64,000 nt of DNA from assembly GCA_015075225.1 (NCBI GenBank), contig JABTUQ010000006.1, positions 62,001 to 126,000 of the forward strand, written 5' to 3'. Under the pieces are notes generated by a model. That model was not told the origin of the DNA. It did no database searches and worked only from the letters and a program-made list of their open reading frames with translations. The first letter of the stretch is position 1, and each line of letters opens with the position of its first letter. A program made the position numbers and the translations under genes. This stretch comes from Burkholderiales bacterium. Lineage in GTDB: Bacteria > Pseudomonadota > Gammaproteobacteria > Burkholderiales > Nitrosomonadaceae. Positions 1 through 8,586 of this stretch are shown piece by piece.

Positions 1-144
1 ATACCAGAGGAAGTTCAGCCGATATTATTCAGGCCAGATGTAAAGGTTCTTATTAGTTTGAATGGGCTGGCTATAGTTCTGTTGGGTATGTTTCCTCAAA
101 TGCTGATGGGGTTAAGTTTATCTGCCATCCAGCATTCGATGTGA
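1..144 (+). CDS. nuoN: NADH-quinone oxidoreductase subunit N, C-terminal end (partial)
   Basis: An open frame enters from the left edge and ends at TGA 142-144, giving 47 residues. The tail contains a hydrophobic segment (SLNGLAIVLLGMFPQMLMG) followed by a short end (AIQHSM), which matches the last transmembrane helix and C-terminus usual for NuoN, a proton-pumping membrane subunit of complex I. Only the 3' end is present, so the call rests on the pattern of this tail. It would be the last gene of the nuo operon, and the next gene is convergent. Confidence 0.72.
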   Translation: MPEEVQPILFRPDVKVLISLNGLAIVLLGMFPQMLMGLSLSAIQHSM

Positions 145-174
145 TTCAGGATTTTTGGATGGCAGGTGAATATT

Positions 175-1278
175 TTATGGTTTGTCGTAGCTGATACGAT
201 AGATCACGCCTGCCATCTCATCCGAGATTAGCAAGGCACCATCCGGCATTACTAAAACATCCACTGGCTTGCCCCAGGCTTCATTTTCCTGTAGCCAACC
301 TTCTGCAAAGATTTCTTTCTTTGCAATCTTGCTTGCGTTATCAAGCTGTACCCGTTCAATACGATAACCAATCTTCTTGCTGCGATTCCATGAGCCGTGT
401 TCTGCAATAAAGATATTGTTGCGGTATTCGGATGGAAACATTTCGCCTGTATAAAACCGTATTCCCATGGGAGCTACGTGAGGATCTAGTTCTGCGGCGG
501 GAGGTATGAATTTATTACAATCATGCTTGGCTCCGAGTTTTGGATCGGCAACTTCTTTCCCATGGCAATATGGAAAGCCAAAATGTAAATCTTGTTTGGG
601 AGCATGGTTTAGTTCATCTGGTGGTAAATTGTCTCCCATCCATTCCCGGCTGATATCGGTAAACCAAAGTTCCTTAGTAACCGGATGCCAATCAAAACCT
701 TCAGTATTACGCACACCTTTGGCAACTATTTCGTAGTTTGAGCCATCGGGCCGGATGCGTGTAATAAGCGCTTGCTGATCAAGATTCAATTCACAAGCGT
801 TGCAAGTCGAGCCTATCGGGACATAGAGCCAGCCATCCGGTCCAAACCCGATAAAGCGTCGGCCATGATAGGTTTCCTTGGGATAATCGGCCGTTATAAT
901 GTGCGGCTGTGCGGGTTGATCAAGTTGATTCTCGATATTTTCGAATCGAAGAATTTTGTTCACTGAAGAAACAAACAGGGCTCCATCGTGAAAAGCAACT
1001 CCGGCCGGCATTTTCAGTTTGCTGGCTATGATGCGGATTTGGCGTTTTCCTTCATTCTCAGTAATGGCGTAAACGTTACCGGCCGATTTAGAACCGACAA
1101 ATACCGTACCTTTATCGCCTAGCGCCATTGCATGCGCATCCGGTACATTAGCCCATATGCTGATAGAAAAACCGGAGGGCAAGTTGATATTTCCAATAGG
1201 CAGCTCCGGCGTCTGAGCATTGTTTTGAAAACTAAGCGCACATAGTGACGCCATTAAAATAAAAGATGAAAATTTCAT
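175..1278 (-). CDS. PQQ-dependent sugar/sorbosone dehydrogenase-like periplasmic protein
   Basis: The 367-residue protein begins with a signal peptide (about residues 1-22) and continues as a six-bladed beta-propeller of the soluble glucose/L-sorbosone dehydrogenase family. Typical family blocks are visible: GFGPDGWLYVPIGS near residue 145, GVRNTEGFDWHP followed by LWFTD near 190-210, a FGFPYCHG block near 235, FIAEHGSWNR near 290, and DGALLISDEMAGVIYRI at the end. These proteins usually oxidise aldoses or related alcohols with PQQ in the periplasm; the substrate here cannot be told. A CNACE motif is not a heme c site because it lacks the histidine. It converges on nuoN and diverges from htpG. 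Family call is firm, substrate unknown. Confidence 0.85.
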   Translation of the reverse strand: MKFSSFILMASLCALSFQNNAQTPELPIGNINLPSGFSISIWANVPDAHAMALGDKGTVFVGSKSAGNVYAITENEGKRQIRIIASKLKMPAGVAFHDGALFVSSVNKILRFENIENQLDQPAQPHIITADYPKETYHGRRFIGFGPDGWLYVPIGSTCNACELNLDQQALITRIRPDGSNYEIVAKGVRNTEGFDWHPVTKELWFTDISREWMGDNLPPDELNHAPKQDLHFGFPYCHGKEVADPKLGAKHDCNKFIPPAAELDPHVAPMGIRFYTGEMFPSEYRNNIFIAEHGSWNRSKKIGYRIERVQLDNASKIAKKEIFAEGWLQENEAWGKPVDVLVMPDGALLISDEMAGVIYRISYDKP

Positions 1279-1533
1279 ACAATTGAAAAAGTGAAAAATT
1301 ACAGAACTAGGACTTCAATGTTGAAGTAACTCGGATCCAAATAAAGTTTCGGGCAGTGCCTGAAATCTATGCGTGCGATGGTTTACGGCTATCCTTCCTG
1401 CTTGATGATCTTCCAGGCGCTAAATAAATAATTTTGTAACCCAGCCACTACTACACGCATCCTGTTGGTTTATTTGGCTTGAAATCAGTAAACCTGATCA
1501 CACAATGGTAGCGTATTTTTTAAGGAGAAAAGC

Positions 1534-3456
1534 ATGCAAACTGCGGAAAACATCGAACATCTTAACTTCCAGGCTGAATCAAACCAGCTTTTGAAGCTGA
1601 TGATCCATTCTTTATACAGTAATAAGGAAATATTCCTGCGGGAATTGATTTCTAATGCTTCCGATGCTGCCGATAAACTTCGATTTGAAGGATTGTCTGA
1701 TGCAGCACTCTACGAATCGGATCCTGATCTCAAGATTCGAATTTCTTATGACAAAGAGGCGCGCACTCTCACGATTGCCGATAATGGCATCGGTATGTCC
1801 CGGCAGGAAGTGATCAATCATATCGGGACTATTGCTAAATCGGGGACGCGTGAATTTTTTAATTCGCTGACAGGTGATCAGGCCAAGGATGCAAATCTGA
1901 TTGGGCAGTTTGGCGTGGGTTTTTATTCGGCATTTATTGTGGCCGATAAAGTCACACTTATTACGCGCCGTGCGGGATTGACAGCTGAACATGGCGTGCG
2001 TTGGGAATCCACCGGCGAGAGCGAATATACGCTGGAGACTGTTGAAAAACAGGATCGCGGCACTCAAATCATTCTGCATTTACGGGAAGGTGAAGATGAG
2101 CTGCTGAGCGGCTTCCGCTTGCAGTCCATCATTCGCAAATACTCGGATCACATTACACTTCCTATCCTGATGAAAAAAGAAGTATGGGATGATGAAACCA
2201 ACGCATACCGGATAAGTAATGAGGATGAAACCATCAATCAGGCCAGTGCAATCTGGGCGCGTCCAAAGAATGAAATCACACAGGAGCAATATGACGAATT
2301 CTATAAGCATGTCGCTCATGATTTCGAGCCTCCTCTAGCGCATGTTCATGCCAGAGTGGAAGGCAAACAGGAATATATCCAGCTGTTATATATCCCGTCT
2401 CATGCTCCATTTGATTTGTACGATCGCGATCATCGTCATGGCCTCAAGCTTTATGTCCGGCGTGTATTTATCATGGACGATGCCGAGAAATTACTGCCAG
2501 GCTATTTGCGTTTTGTTCGAGGCGTTATTGATTCGAGCGATCTGCCTCTCAATGTTTCCCGTGAAATTCTGCAGGAATCAAAGGATATTGACAGTATTCG
2601 CGCCGGATCAGTCAAGAAGGTGTTGGGGTTGATCGAGGATCTCGCTAGTAGTGACAAGAGTGAAGATCAGGAAAAATTTAAAACTTTCTGGCGGGAGTTT
2701 GGCCAGGTACTCAAAGAAGGAATTGCGGAGGATTATGCTAATCGCGAGCGCATTGCCAAGTTGCTGAGATTCACCTCTACACACGATATCCGCGAAGAAC
2801 AAACGGTTTCACTGGATGATTACATCGCCCGCATGAAACCGGAACAGGAAAAAATCTACTACATCACCGCTGATGGTTTAAAAGCGGCCCAAAGTAGCCC
2901 ACATCTTGAGATATTCCGGAGAAAGGGGATAGAAGTGCTGTTGCTGTCTGACCGGATTGATGAATGGCTGGTGGCCAATCTGAATGAATACGCGGGAAAA
3001 TCTCTTCAATCCATCGCTAAGGGCGACCTTGATCTGGGCAAACTGGAAGACGAAGAAGAAAAAAAAGAGCACGAAAAAGAAGCAGGTGATTTTCAGGAAT
3101 TAACCCGGAAAATGAAGGAGGTGTTAGCCGAACAGGTTAAGGATGTGCGCATCACCTATCGCCTGACCGAATCGCCTGCCTGTTTGGTAGCGGATACTTA
3201 CGATGTGAGTGGAAATCTGGGGCGATTATTAAAATCAGCTGGGCAGAAGGTGCCGGACAGCAAGCCATTTCTGGAAATCAACCCGCGCCATCCCATGGTT
3301 CAGCGATTGAAATATGAAGAAGGCAAATTCGCCGATTGGAGCCAGATCCTGTTTGATCAGGCCTTATTGGCCGAAGGTGGCCAACTCGAAGACCCGGCTG
3401 GTTTCGTTAAACGTTTGAATGATTTGCTCCTGCAGAATGTTTTAAGTGGTAAATAA
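1534..3456 (+). CDS. htpG: Molecular chaperone HtpG (Hsp90 family)
   Basis: At 640 residues this has the usual length of bacterial Hsp90. The N-terminal GHKL ATPase domain shows the signature [18 protein letters not shown] at about residues 33-50, the DNGIGMS motif near 90 and the [11 protein letters not shown] glycine-rich lid near 125-135. The middle domain has the conserved [15 protein letters not shown] block near 330-345, and the C-terminal dimerisation domain ends at 640. It is a cytoplasmic ATP-dependent chaperone. A good ribosome binding site (AAGGAG, 1522-1527) precedes the ATG. The upstream region has a CTTGAAA sequence near 1478 that could be part of a heat-shock promoter, but no convincing -10 partner was found. 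The gene appears monocistronic. Confidence 0.97.
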   Translation: MQTAENIEHLNFQAESNQLLKLMIHSLYSNKEIFLRELISNASDAADKLRFEGLSDAALYESDPDLKIRISYDKEARTLTIADNGIGMSRQEVINHIGTIAKSGTREFFNSLTGDQAKDANLIGQFGVGFYSAFIVADKVTLITRRAGLTAEHGVRWESTGESEYTLETVEKQDRGTQIILHLREGEDELLSGFRLQSIIRKYSDHITLPILMKKEVWDDETNAYRISNEDETINQASAIWARPKNEITQEQYDEFYKHVAHDFEPPLAHVHARVEGKQEYIQLLYIPSHAPFDLYDRDHRHGLKLYVRRVFIMDDAEKLLPGYLRFVRGVIDSSDLPLNVSREILQESKDIDSIRAGSVKKVLGLIEDLASSDKSEDQEKFKTFWREFGQVLKEGIAEDYANRERIAKLLRFTSTHDIREEQTVSLDDYIARMKPEQEKIYYITADGLKAAQSSPHLEIFRRKGIEVLLLSDRIDEWLVANLNEYAGKSLQSIAKGDLDLGKLEDEEEKKEHEKEAGDFQELTRKMKEVLAEQVKDVRITYRLTESPACLVADTYDVSGNLGRLLKSAGQKVPDSKPFLEINPRHPMVQRLKYEEGKFADWSQILFDQALLAEGGQLEDPAGFVKRLNDLLLQNVLSGK

Positions 3457-3633
3457 CAGAGCATAAATTCGTTTTTCATTGCTGCATTGACTTATAAAAT
3501 GAGTATCAGGTGGAGAAATAGAATGAAAGATTTCTCTACTTCTTCACCTTGACATGGCAATAGTTCGTCGTATACCTTTCCAATCTCAGAAAGAGAACGA
3601 TTGGTTTACTTTAATCTGGAGAGGAGAAGCAGA

Positions 3634-4677
3634 ATGAAAAATAATGCTATGGTGTTTTTTGTTGCTCTGCCTGTTTTAGTGCTGGCGGGTAGTGTGGCGC
3701 ATGCCATGCCGGGTATGCATGGCATGGAAGGTAATGGAGCAACGCAACCACCTGCCGTATCAAAAAGCATGGGGGAGCCAATCAATTCACCTGGATCAGA
3801 AATAGAAATCACCTACAGTGCGGATGGTAAAACCGCTATTTTTGTATCCACTCGCAAGGGGAGCATTGAATCACCCGGCACGCCTTACAGTTTCGATATC
3901 TGGATGGCTCACAACGTGGATGGCGTATGGCAAGAACCTATCCACTTGGGCCCTGATGTTGATCCAACTGTTGGCCCCAATATCAACACGGCAGCCTGGG
4001 AACTGGAGCCCAGCTTTTCGGATGATGGTAACGTCATCTATTTCACCAGATATGAACCCGGTAATCTGTTATCGGGTGATCTTTATGTCGTTCAGAAAGT
4101 CGATGGCGTTTGGCAGCAGGCCAGAAACTGGAATGATGTACCGGAGCTCCCCAGTATCAATACACCGACCGGCGAAGAGCATTGCCCGATTATCGCTTCG
4201 GACAGCCTGATCTATTTCAATTACAGCCAGCCTGGAGTTACTCAAGAGAGTGATATCTGGAAGGTGGAAAAGAAAGATGGCGTATGGCAGAAACCGGTAA
4301 GTCTGGGCGCAAAAATCAATTCCCCACAGCGCGATCACATGCATTGGACCGGTCTTGCAAAAGACGGCAAAAGCATGGTCATTACCAGTACGCGAACAGA
4401 TCTGGGCTCCCGGGGTGGTCACGATATGTGGATTTCGCACCAGGATGCCAACGGGGAATGGCAAAAGCCCATTAATCTGGGCGATGTCATTAACACTTCA
4501 GGTGAAGAAATGTGCTGGACTTTTACTCCGGATGGCAAGAAATTTACCGGTAGCTGGGGGCCGCAAAATACTTTTGATACGGACATACGCTGGATGAGCA
4601 AGGATGAAGTACCCTTGCTGAAAACATTCGAACCCATGGGCCCTCCACCCAACCTGCTGAGCAATAACAAAGGCTGA
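3634..4677 (+). CDS. PD40 (TolB-like) beta-propeller exported protein
   Basis: The preferred start is ATG 3634, directly behind a GAGAGGAGAAG ribosome binding site; an upstream TTG would add 11 residues before an otherwise clean signal peptide (about residues 1-23 of 347, ending VAHA). The mature protein begins with a Met/His/Gly-rich stretch (MPGMHGMEGNG) that could bind metal. It then carries repeated WD40-like PD40 units such as SDDGNVIYFTR, AKDGKSMVITSTR and TPDGKKFTGSWG. Between these lies a recurring W.KP..LG..IN pattern. This fold forms a beta-propeller and often mediates protein or glycan contacts in the periplasm. No enzymatic motif is seen. The gene stands alone between htpG and hpnN, and its role is unknown. 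Confidence 0.8.
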   Translation: MKNNAMVFFVALPVLVLAGSVAHAMPGMHGMEGNGATQPPAVSKSMGEPINSPGSEIEITYSADGKTAIFVSTRKGSIESPGTPYSFDIWMAHNVDGVWQEPIHLGPDVDPTVGPNINTAAWELEPSFSDDGNVIYFTRYEPGNLLSGDLYVVQKVDGVWQQARNWNDVPELPSINTPTGEEHCPIIASDSLIYFNYSQPGVTQESDIWKVEKKDGVWQKPVSLGAKINSPQRDHMHWTGLAKDGKSMVITSTRTDLGSRGGHDMWISHQDANGEWQKPINLGDVINTSGEEMCWTFTPDGKKFTGSWGPQNTFDTDIRWMSKDEVPLLKTFEPMGPPPNLLSNNKG

Positions 4678-4980
4678 CCGGGATTTATAAAACAGCAGAA
4701 TAAAATTGATTCATGGCCCGTTCCCGGAAACGGGCTAATCTTGAAAAATGCAGGGAAATCCGGATTTTTATGGATTTACCTGCACTTTCACCTGCATCCT
4801 GTTCACTCCGCTTCGCATTTCCCGAGAGTGTTCCCGCACTGGGTTGCCCATTAACTGTCTTGACTCTGCACCTGCATGCGAGAGGTCCGGCGGTATTTTT
4901 ACCGGAACTGCTCTAGAATACTGCCCGGCACGATCAATCCGAAACGCAATACCTGAAATCTGGAGCTGAGGCAGGAAACG
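4678..4980. other. Intergenic region upstream of hpnN
   Basis: These 303 bases hold no credible gene. An inverted repeat at about 4715-4736 (GGCCCGTT ... AACGGGCT) could act as the terminator of the preceding gene although no clear T-run follows. Two short overlapping frames lack a ribosome binding site and family features and were not accepted. Confidence 0.5.
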
Positions 4981-7623
4981 ATGAATTTTTCACATAACCG
5001 GACCTATAAACTTTTCGCTTTTTGCACCAGTTTCAGTTATCGCCACGCTCCCTGGGTTCTGTTAATTGCACTGCTTTTCACTGTAGCAAGTGCTGTTTAT
5101 ACCGCGCGCAATTTGGGGATGAATACCGATACCACGAACATGCTCTCCGAGCATTTGCCGTTTCGTATCAATAGCGTCAGGTACGACAAGGCTTTTCCAC
5201 AGGATTCGGATATTCTGCTGCTGGTATTGAGTGCGCCCACCCCTGAACAGGTTTATTCAGCTGCTGATCGTCTCGCGACTCTCCTAAGAAAAGACAACAA
5301 GAATTTTTCCAGTGTTTATGCGCCTGGTGTCGAGGATTTTTTCGGGCGCAACGGATTGCTCTACGAAGATATTCCACAGCTGGAACGCATCACCGATCAT
5401 CTGGCCGAGGCTCAGCCACTGATTGCGCAGATCAGCCATGACCCCACGCTATATTCCTTTGTGAAACTGCTCACACGAGCGGTGGATGAGTTGAATAACG
5501 GGCAGCACCTGGAACTTGGCCCGGTTTTTAAAGGTGTAGGTGAAACACTGGATACGCGCCTTGCTGGAAAATCCCGGCCTTTATCATGGCAAACATTGTT
5601 CCGGGGCGATCCGGCAAAAAATAGCTATCAGGAAATCATCATTGTTAAACCTAGACCGGATTATTCCGAGTTGCTTCCGGGGCAAAAACCGATACTGGCG
5701 GTGCGCGCAGCGGCAGAGGAAGCAGGTTTGACAGATGAGGGGCCAATTCAGCTTCGGATTACTGGCGATGTGGCATTGGCGGATGATGAGCTCAAAAGTT
5801 CTCTGGATGGCATGGAAATCGCCGGTGTGGTTACCTTCATCTTGGTGGGAGGTGTACTTTATTCGGCCATGCATACAGTCGGCATGACGCTTGCGGTATT
5901 GATCTGTCTGGTAACAGGGCTGATTCTGACTGCTGCCTTTGCCACCGTTGCGATTGGCCAGTTGAATGTAATCTCCATTGCTTTTGCGGTGCTGTATATC
6001 GGTCTGGGTGCGGACTTTGCCATTCATTTCCTGCTTCGCTTCCGTGAAATGCTGGATGGAGGGCAGTCCATGAATGATGCCGTGTATCGAGCAGGGGGGG
6101 AAGCTGGTGTTGCCCTGGCGGCCTGTACCGTTGCAAACGCGCTTGGTTTTTATGCATTTATTCCTACCAGTTATAGCGGGGTGGCAGAGCTGGGAATTAT
6201 TTCCGGAACAGGGATGCTGATCAGCCTGGTCGTTACCTTTATTGTTGGTCCCGCGTTACTGCGTTATTTATCTGGCAAACCGATGCTTGAATCCAATGGC
6301 AGAAAAACACTGGGCAAGGTGCTGGGGTTTTCATTGAGATGGCAAAAACTGACCCATATCTCGGCAGGTTTGTTGCTGTTGCTCGCAATCGTGTTGTGGC
6401 CGCAGATCCGGTTCGATTACAACCTGCTCAATATGCAGGATCCCAAGGGGGAGGCGGTTAAAACTTTTCGTGAATTGCTGGCCTCACCCGAACATTCACC
6501 CTGGTATGCAGTTGTGCTGGCTGACGACCGCAAGGAAATCCAGCCGTTGAAAGAAAAGCTGGCCCAGCTTCCCGAAGTCAGCAAGGTAGTCTCCATCTTC
6601 GATTTCGTTCCGCAGGATCAGGAAACAAAACTGGCGATCATTGAGGAAATGTCGCTGATCATGGGGCCAGGATTATCCATGACCAAACCGGCTGTACATG
6701 AGTACTCTGTATTGCAACAACGACAGGCTCTCACCGATCTGGATGCGGCGCTGGATCGGTTCATCGTGCAGCAGCCGGATGCACCTGTGTCTGCTTCTGC
6801 ACAGAAGCTCAGGGATTCAGTCAGATCATTGCTTGGCAGGCTGGAAACGGCAGGGAATAATGAAAACACAGCACTGTTGCATTCCCTGGAAGGCGATTTG
6901 CTTTCTACCTTGCCGGTTGCGTTGCAACGCCTGTACAACCTGATCGAGGCAGCTCCTTTCAACGAACAGGAACTGCCTGAATCCGTTTCCAGTCGCTGGC
7001 ATAGCCATACGGGAGAGTATCTGATGGCGATCTACCCATCAGCCAACATCGGAGATGATGAATCACTGCGCCGTTTTGTCCGGTCGATACAACAAGTGGC
7101 TCCCCAGGCAACGGGAATGCCGGTTATCAGCCTGGAGGCAGGTGATGCCGTGATCGGAGCTTTTGTTCAGGCATTCTCACTGGCATTGGTTGGGGTGGTG
7201 GTGGCGCTGCTGATCATGTTGCGCAGTATCAAATATACGGTACTGGTACTGATTCCATTATTGTTATCCAGCATATTTACCGGCGTATTCACAGTTTTGC
7301 TGGATGTCCCGTTCAACTTTGCCAATATCATTGCTCTGCCGCTTCTGCTGGGGCTGGGTATCGACAGCAGTTTACACATGGTGGACCGGAGTATGGATAA
7401 CAAGGTGGAAAATGAAGTTCTGATTCATACCAGCACGGCACGGGCTATTTTCTATAGTGCGCTGACTGCCCTGGTTGATTTTGCCAGCCTTATGTTTTCG
7501 TCACACAAGGGAACGGCCAGCATGGGCACCTTGCTCACGGTTGGACTGGCATTTACCCTGATTTGCACACTGATCATCCTGCCCTCCCTGTTGCGGAAGC
7601 CAGTTCAACGAGCGGCTGCGTGA
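4981..7623 (+). CDS. hpnN: HpnN-type MMPL/RND transporter (hopanoid or lipid export)
   Basis: The 880-residue protein has the duplicated MMPL/RND arrangement. Each half has one transmembrane helix, a large periplasmic domain and a bundle of about five helices. The two proton-relay helices show the hallmark acidic motifs GLGADFAIHF near residue 345 and GLGIDSSLHM near 795. Length and layout match HpnN, the inner-membrane transporter that moves hopanoids to the outer membrane in proteobacteria. No squalene-hopene cyclase gene lies in the window, so assignment to hopanoids rests on family resemblance alone and general lipid export is possible. It appears to be transcribed alone and converges on the DedA gene. 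Confidence 0.82.
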   Translation: MNFSHNRTYKLFAFCTSFSYRHAPWVLLIALLFTVASAVYTARNLGMNTDTTNMLSEHLPFRINSVRYDKAFPQDSDILLLVLSAPTPEQVYSAADRLATLLRKDNKNFSSVYAPGVEDFFGRNGLLYEDIPQLERITDHLAEAQPLIAQISHDPTLYSFVKLLTRAVDELNNGQHLELGPVFKGVGETLDTRLAGKSRPLSWQTLFRGDPAKNSYQEIIIVKPRPDYSELLPGQKPILAVRAAAEEAGLTDEGPIQLRITGDVALADDELKSSLDGMEIAGVVTFILVGGVLYSAMHTVGMTLAVLICLVTGLILTAAFATVAIGQLNVISIAFAVLYIGLGADFAIHFLLRFREMLDGGQSMNDAVYRAGGEAGVALAACTVANALGFYAFIPTSYSGVAELGIISGTGMLISLVVTFIVGPALLRYLSGKPMLESNGRKTLGKVLGFSLRWQKLTHISAGLLLLLAIVLWPQIRFDYNLLNMQDPKGEAVKTFRELLASPEHSPWYAVVLADDRKEIQPLKEKLAQLPEVSKVVSIFDFVPQDQETKLAIIEEMSLIMGPGLSMTKPAVHEYSVLQQRQALTDLDAALDRFIVQQPDAPVSASAQKLRDSVRSLLGRLETAGNNENTALLHSLEGDLLSTLPVALQRLYNLIEAAPFNEQELPESVSSRWHSHTGEYLMAIYPSANIGDDESLRRFVRSIQQVAPQATGMPVISLEAGDAVIGAFVQAFSLALVGVVVALLIMLRSIKYTVLVLIPLLLSSIFTGVFTVLLDVPFNFANIIALPLLLGLGIDSSLHMVDRSMDNKVENEVLIHTSTARAIFYSALTALVDFASLMFSSHKGTASMGTLLTVGLAFTLICTLIILPSLLRKPVQRAAA

Positions 7624-7655
7624 AATTTTTGCATTAATTGCGTATGCCGGATGGA

Positions 7656-8306
7656 TCAACCCAGGCCAGATTTGTTTCTTTCCAGGCGGTGTTTGAAGTA
7701 TTCGATGACCGGCGGAGTGATCGATAAAACAATAATGGCAAGGATAACGAGCTTGAAGTTTTTTTGTATCAGCGGTAGTTGCCCGAAATAAAACCCGGCG
7801 TAAACAAACAAACCCACCCACAACATAGCACCAATGATATTGTAAGTAATGAATTTACGATACGGCATGGTGCCAATCCCGGCAACAAACGGCGCAAAGG
7901 TACGGACGATGGGGATGAAGCGCGCGATGATAATGGTTTTTCCACCATATTTGAGATAAAAGGCGCGCGTTTTATCCAGATGTTCCTGTTTCAGGAAGCG
8001 GAATCTTCTCGAGGTAAAAACAGCTACTCCGAATTTTTTTCCTATCCAGTAATTGGTGCTGTCCCCCAGAATACCTGCCAATGTCAATCCGATAAACAGG
8101 ATGTGAGGATTCAGCTGCGATCCCTGCAATGAGGCAAGTGAGCCCGCAGCAAACAGCAAGGAATCTCCAGGCAAAAAAGGCAGCACTACCAGCCCGGTCT
8201 CGCAAAATATAATCAGAAAAAGAATGCCATTGACCCATGTCCCGTATTCGGAAACCAGTGTCTGCAAATGGCTATCAATATGAACAATGAAATCAATAAG
8301 AAACAT
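7656..8306 (-). CDS. DedA family membrane protein
   Basis: The 216-residue integral membrane protein has the DedA (SNARE-associated PF09335) motifs: an N-terminal block with FLPGDSLLFAAGSLAS near residues 44-58, a reentrant glycine-rich stretch with GDSTNYWIGKKFG near 80-95, and the diagnostic ARFIPIVRTFAPFVAGIG near 128-146. DedA proteins sit in the inner membrane, are needed for proper proton motive force, and some recycle undecaprenyl phosphate or move phospholipids. Which of these applies is not visible. The 3' end converges with hpnN 32 bp away, and the gene has its own 5' region next to the tRNA-Lys terminator. Confidence 0.92.
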   Translation of the reverse strand: MFLIDFIVHIDSHLQTLVSEYGTWVNGILFLIIFCETGLVVLPFLPGDSLLFAAGSLASLQGSQLNPHILFIGLTLAGILGDSTNYWIGKKFGVAVFTSRRFRFLKQEHLDKTRAFYLKYGGKTIIIARFIPIVRTFAPFVAGIGTMPYRKFITYNIIGAMLWVGLFVYAGFYFGQLPLIQKNFKLVILAIIVLSITPPVIEYFKHRLERNKSGLG

Positions 8307-8410
8307 GGGCGATAGTGGAAAAAAAGCTAGTTCTCTGGTGGCTGGACTGCGACCTGATCAATGCAGGAATGGCATGGATCGGGTGTAATCATCCGGATAA
8401 ATCCGGGCAA

Positions 8411-8450
8411 GAAAAAAGGCACTTGGTCATGGTTGATCAAGTGCCTTTTT
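8411..8450 (-). terminator. Rho-independent terminator of tRNA-Lys
   Basis: On the minus strand a GGCACTTG stem and its complement CAAGTGCC enclose a loop of about 14 bases and are followed by a run of T. It begins only a few bases after the encoded CCA. The A-run on the other side makes it look bidirectional. Confidence 0.8.
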
Positions 8451-8454
8451 ATTC

Positions 8455-8530
8455 TGGTAGGCCGTGCGCGATTCGAACGCGCGACCAACGGATTAAAAGT
8501 CCGCTGCTCTACCGGCTGAGCTAACGACCC
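8455..8530 (-). tRNA. tRNA-Lys (anticodon UUU)
   Basis: The minus strand folds into a 76-nt cloverleaf. The D-arm is TAGCTCAGCCGGTAGAGCA, the anticodon stem-loop is GCGGA-CTTTTAA-TCCGT with anticodon TTT, and the T-arm is CGCGCGTTCGAATCGCGCA. The 3' CCA is encoded at 8455-8457. The acceptor stem pairs fully if two wobble pairs are allowed. A TATAAT box preceded by TGG (extended -10) lies just upstream at 8541-8546. Confidence 0.95.
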
Positions 8531-8540
8531 GAAGGCGGCA

Positions 8541-8546
8541 ATTATA
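8541..8546 (-). promoter_or_regulatory. -10 element of the tRNA-Lys promoter
   Basis: The minus strand reads TGGTATAAT, a consensus extended -10, ending 10 bases before the first tRNA base at 8530. This is the normal distance for a tRNA promoter with a short leader. Confidence 0.6.
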
Positions 8547-8586
8547 CCAACACATCTCCCATTGGGAAACATTTTATCAAGATTTG

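Noticed and set aside
1312..1327. Short palindrome ACTTCAATGTTGAAGT upstream of htpG
   Set aside because: Too short and isolated to call an operator; no known regulator fits it.
1478..1520. Possible heat-shock (sigma-32) promoter of htpG
   Set aside because: CTTGAAA is present but no acceptable -10 at the right spacing.
1612..2079. Open frame opposite htpG and many similar shadow frames throughout the window
   Set aside because: They lie in other frames of firmly identified genes, with no ribosome binding site or family motifs.
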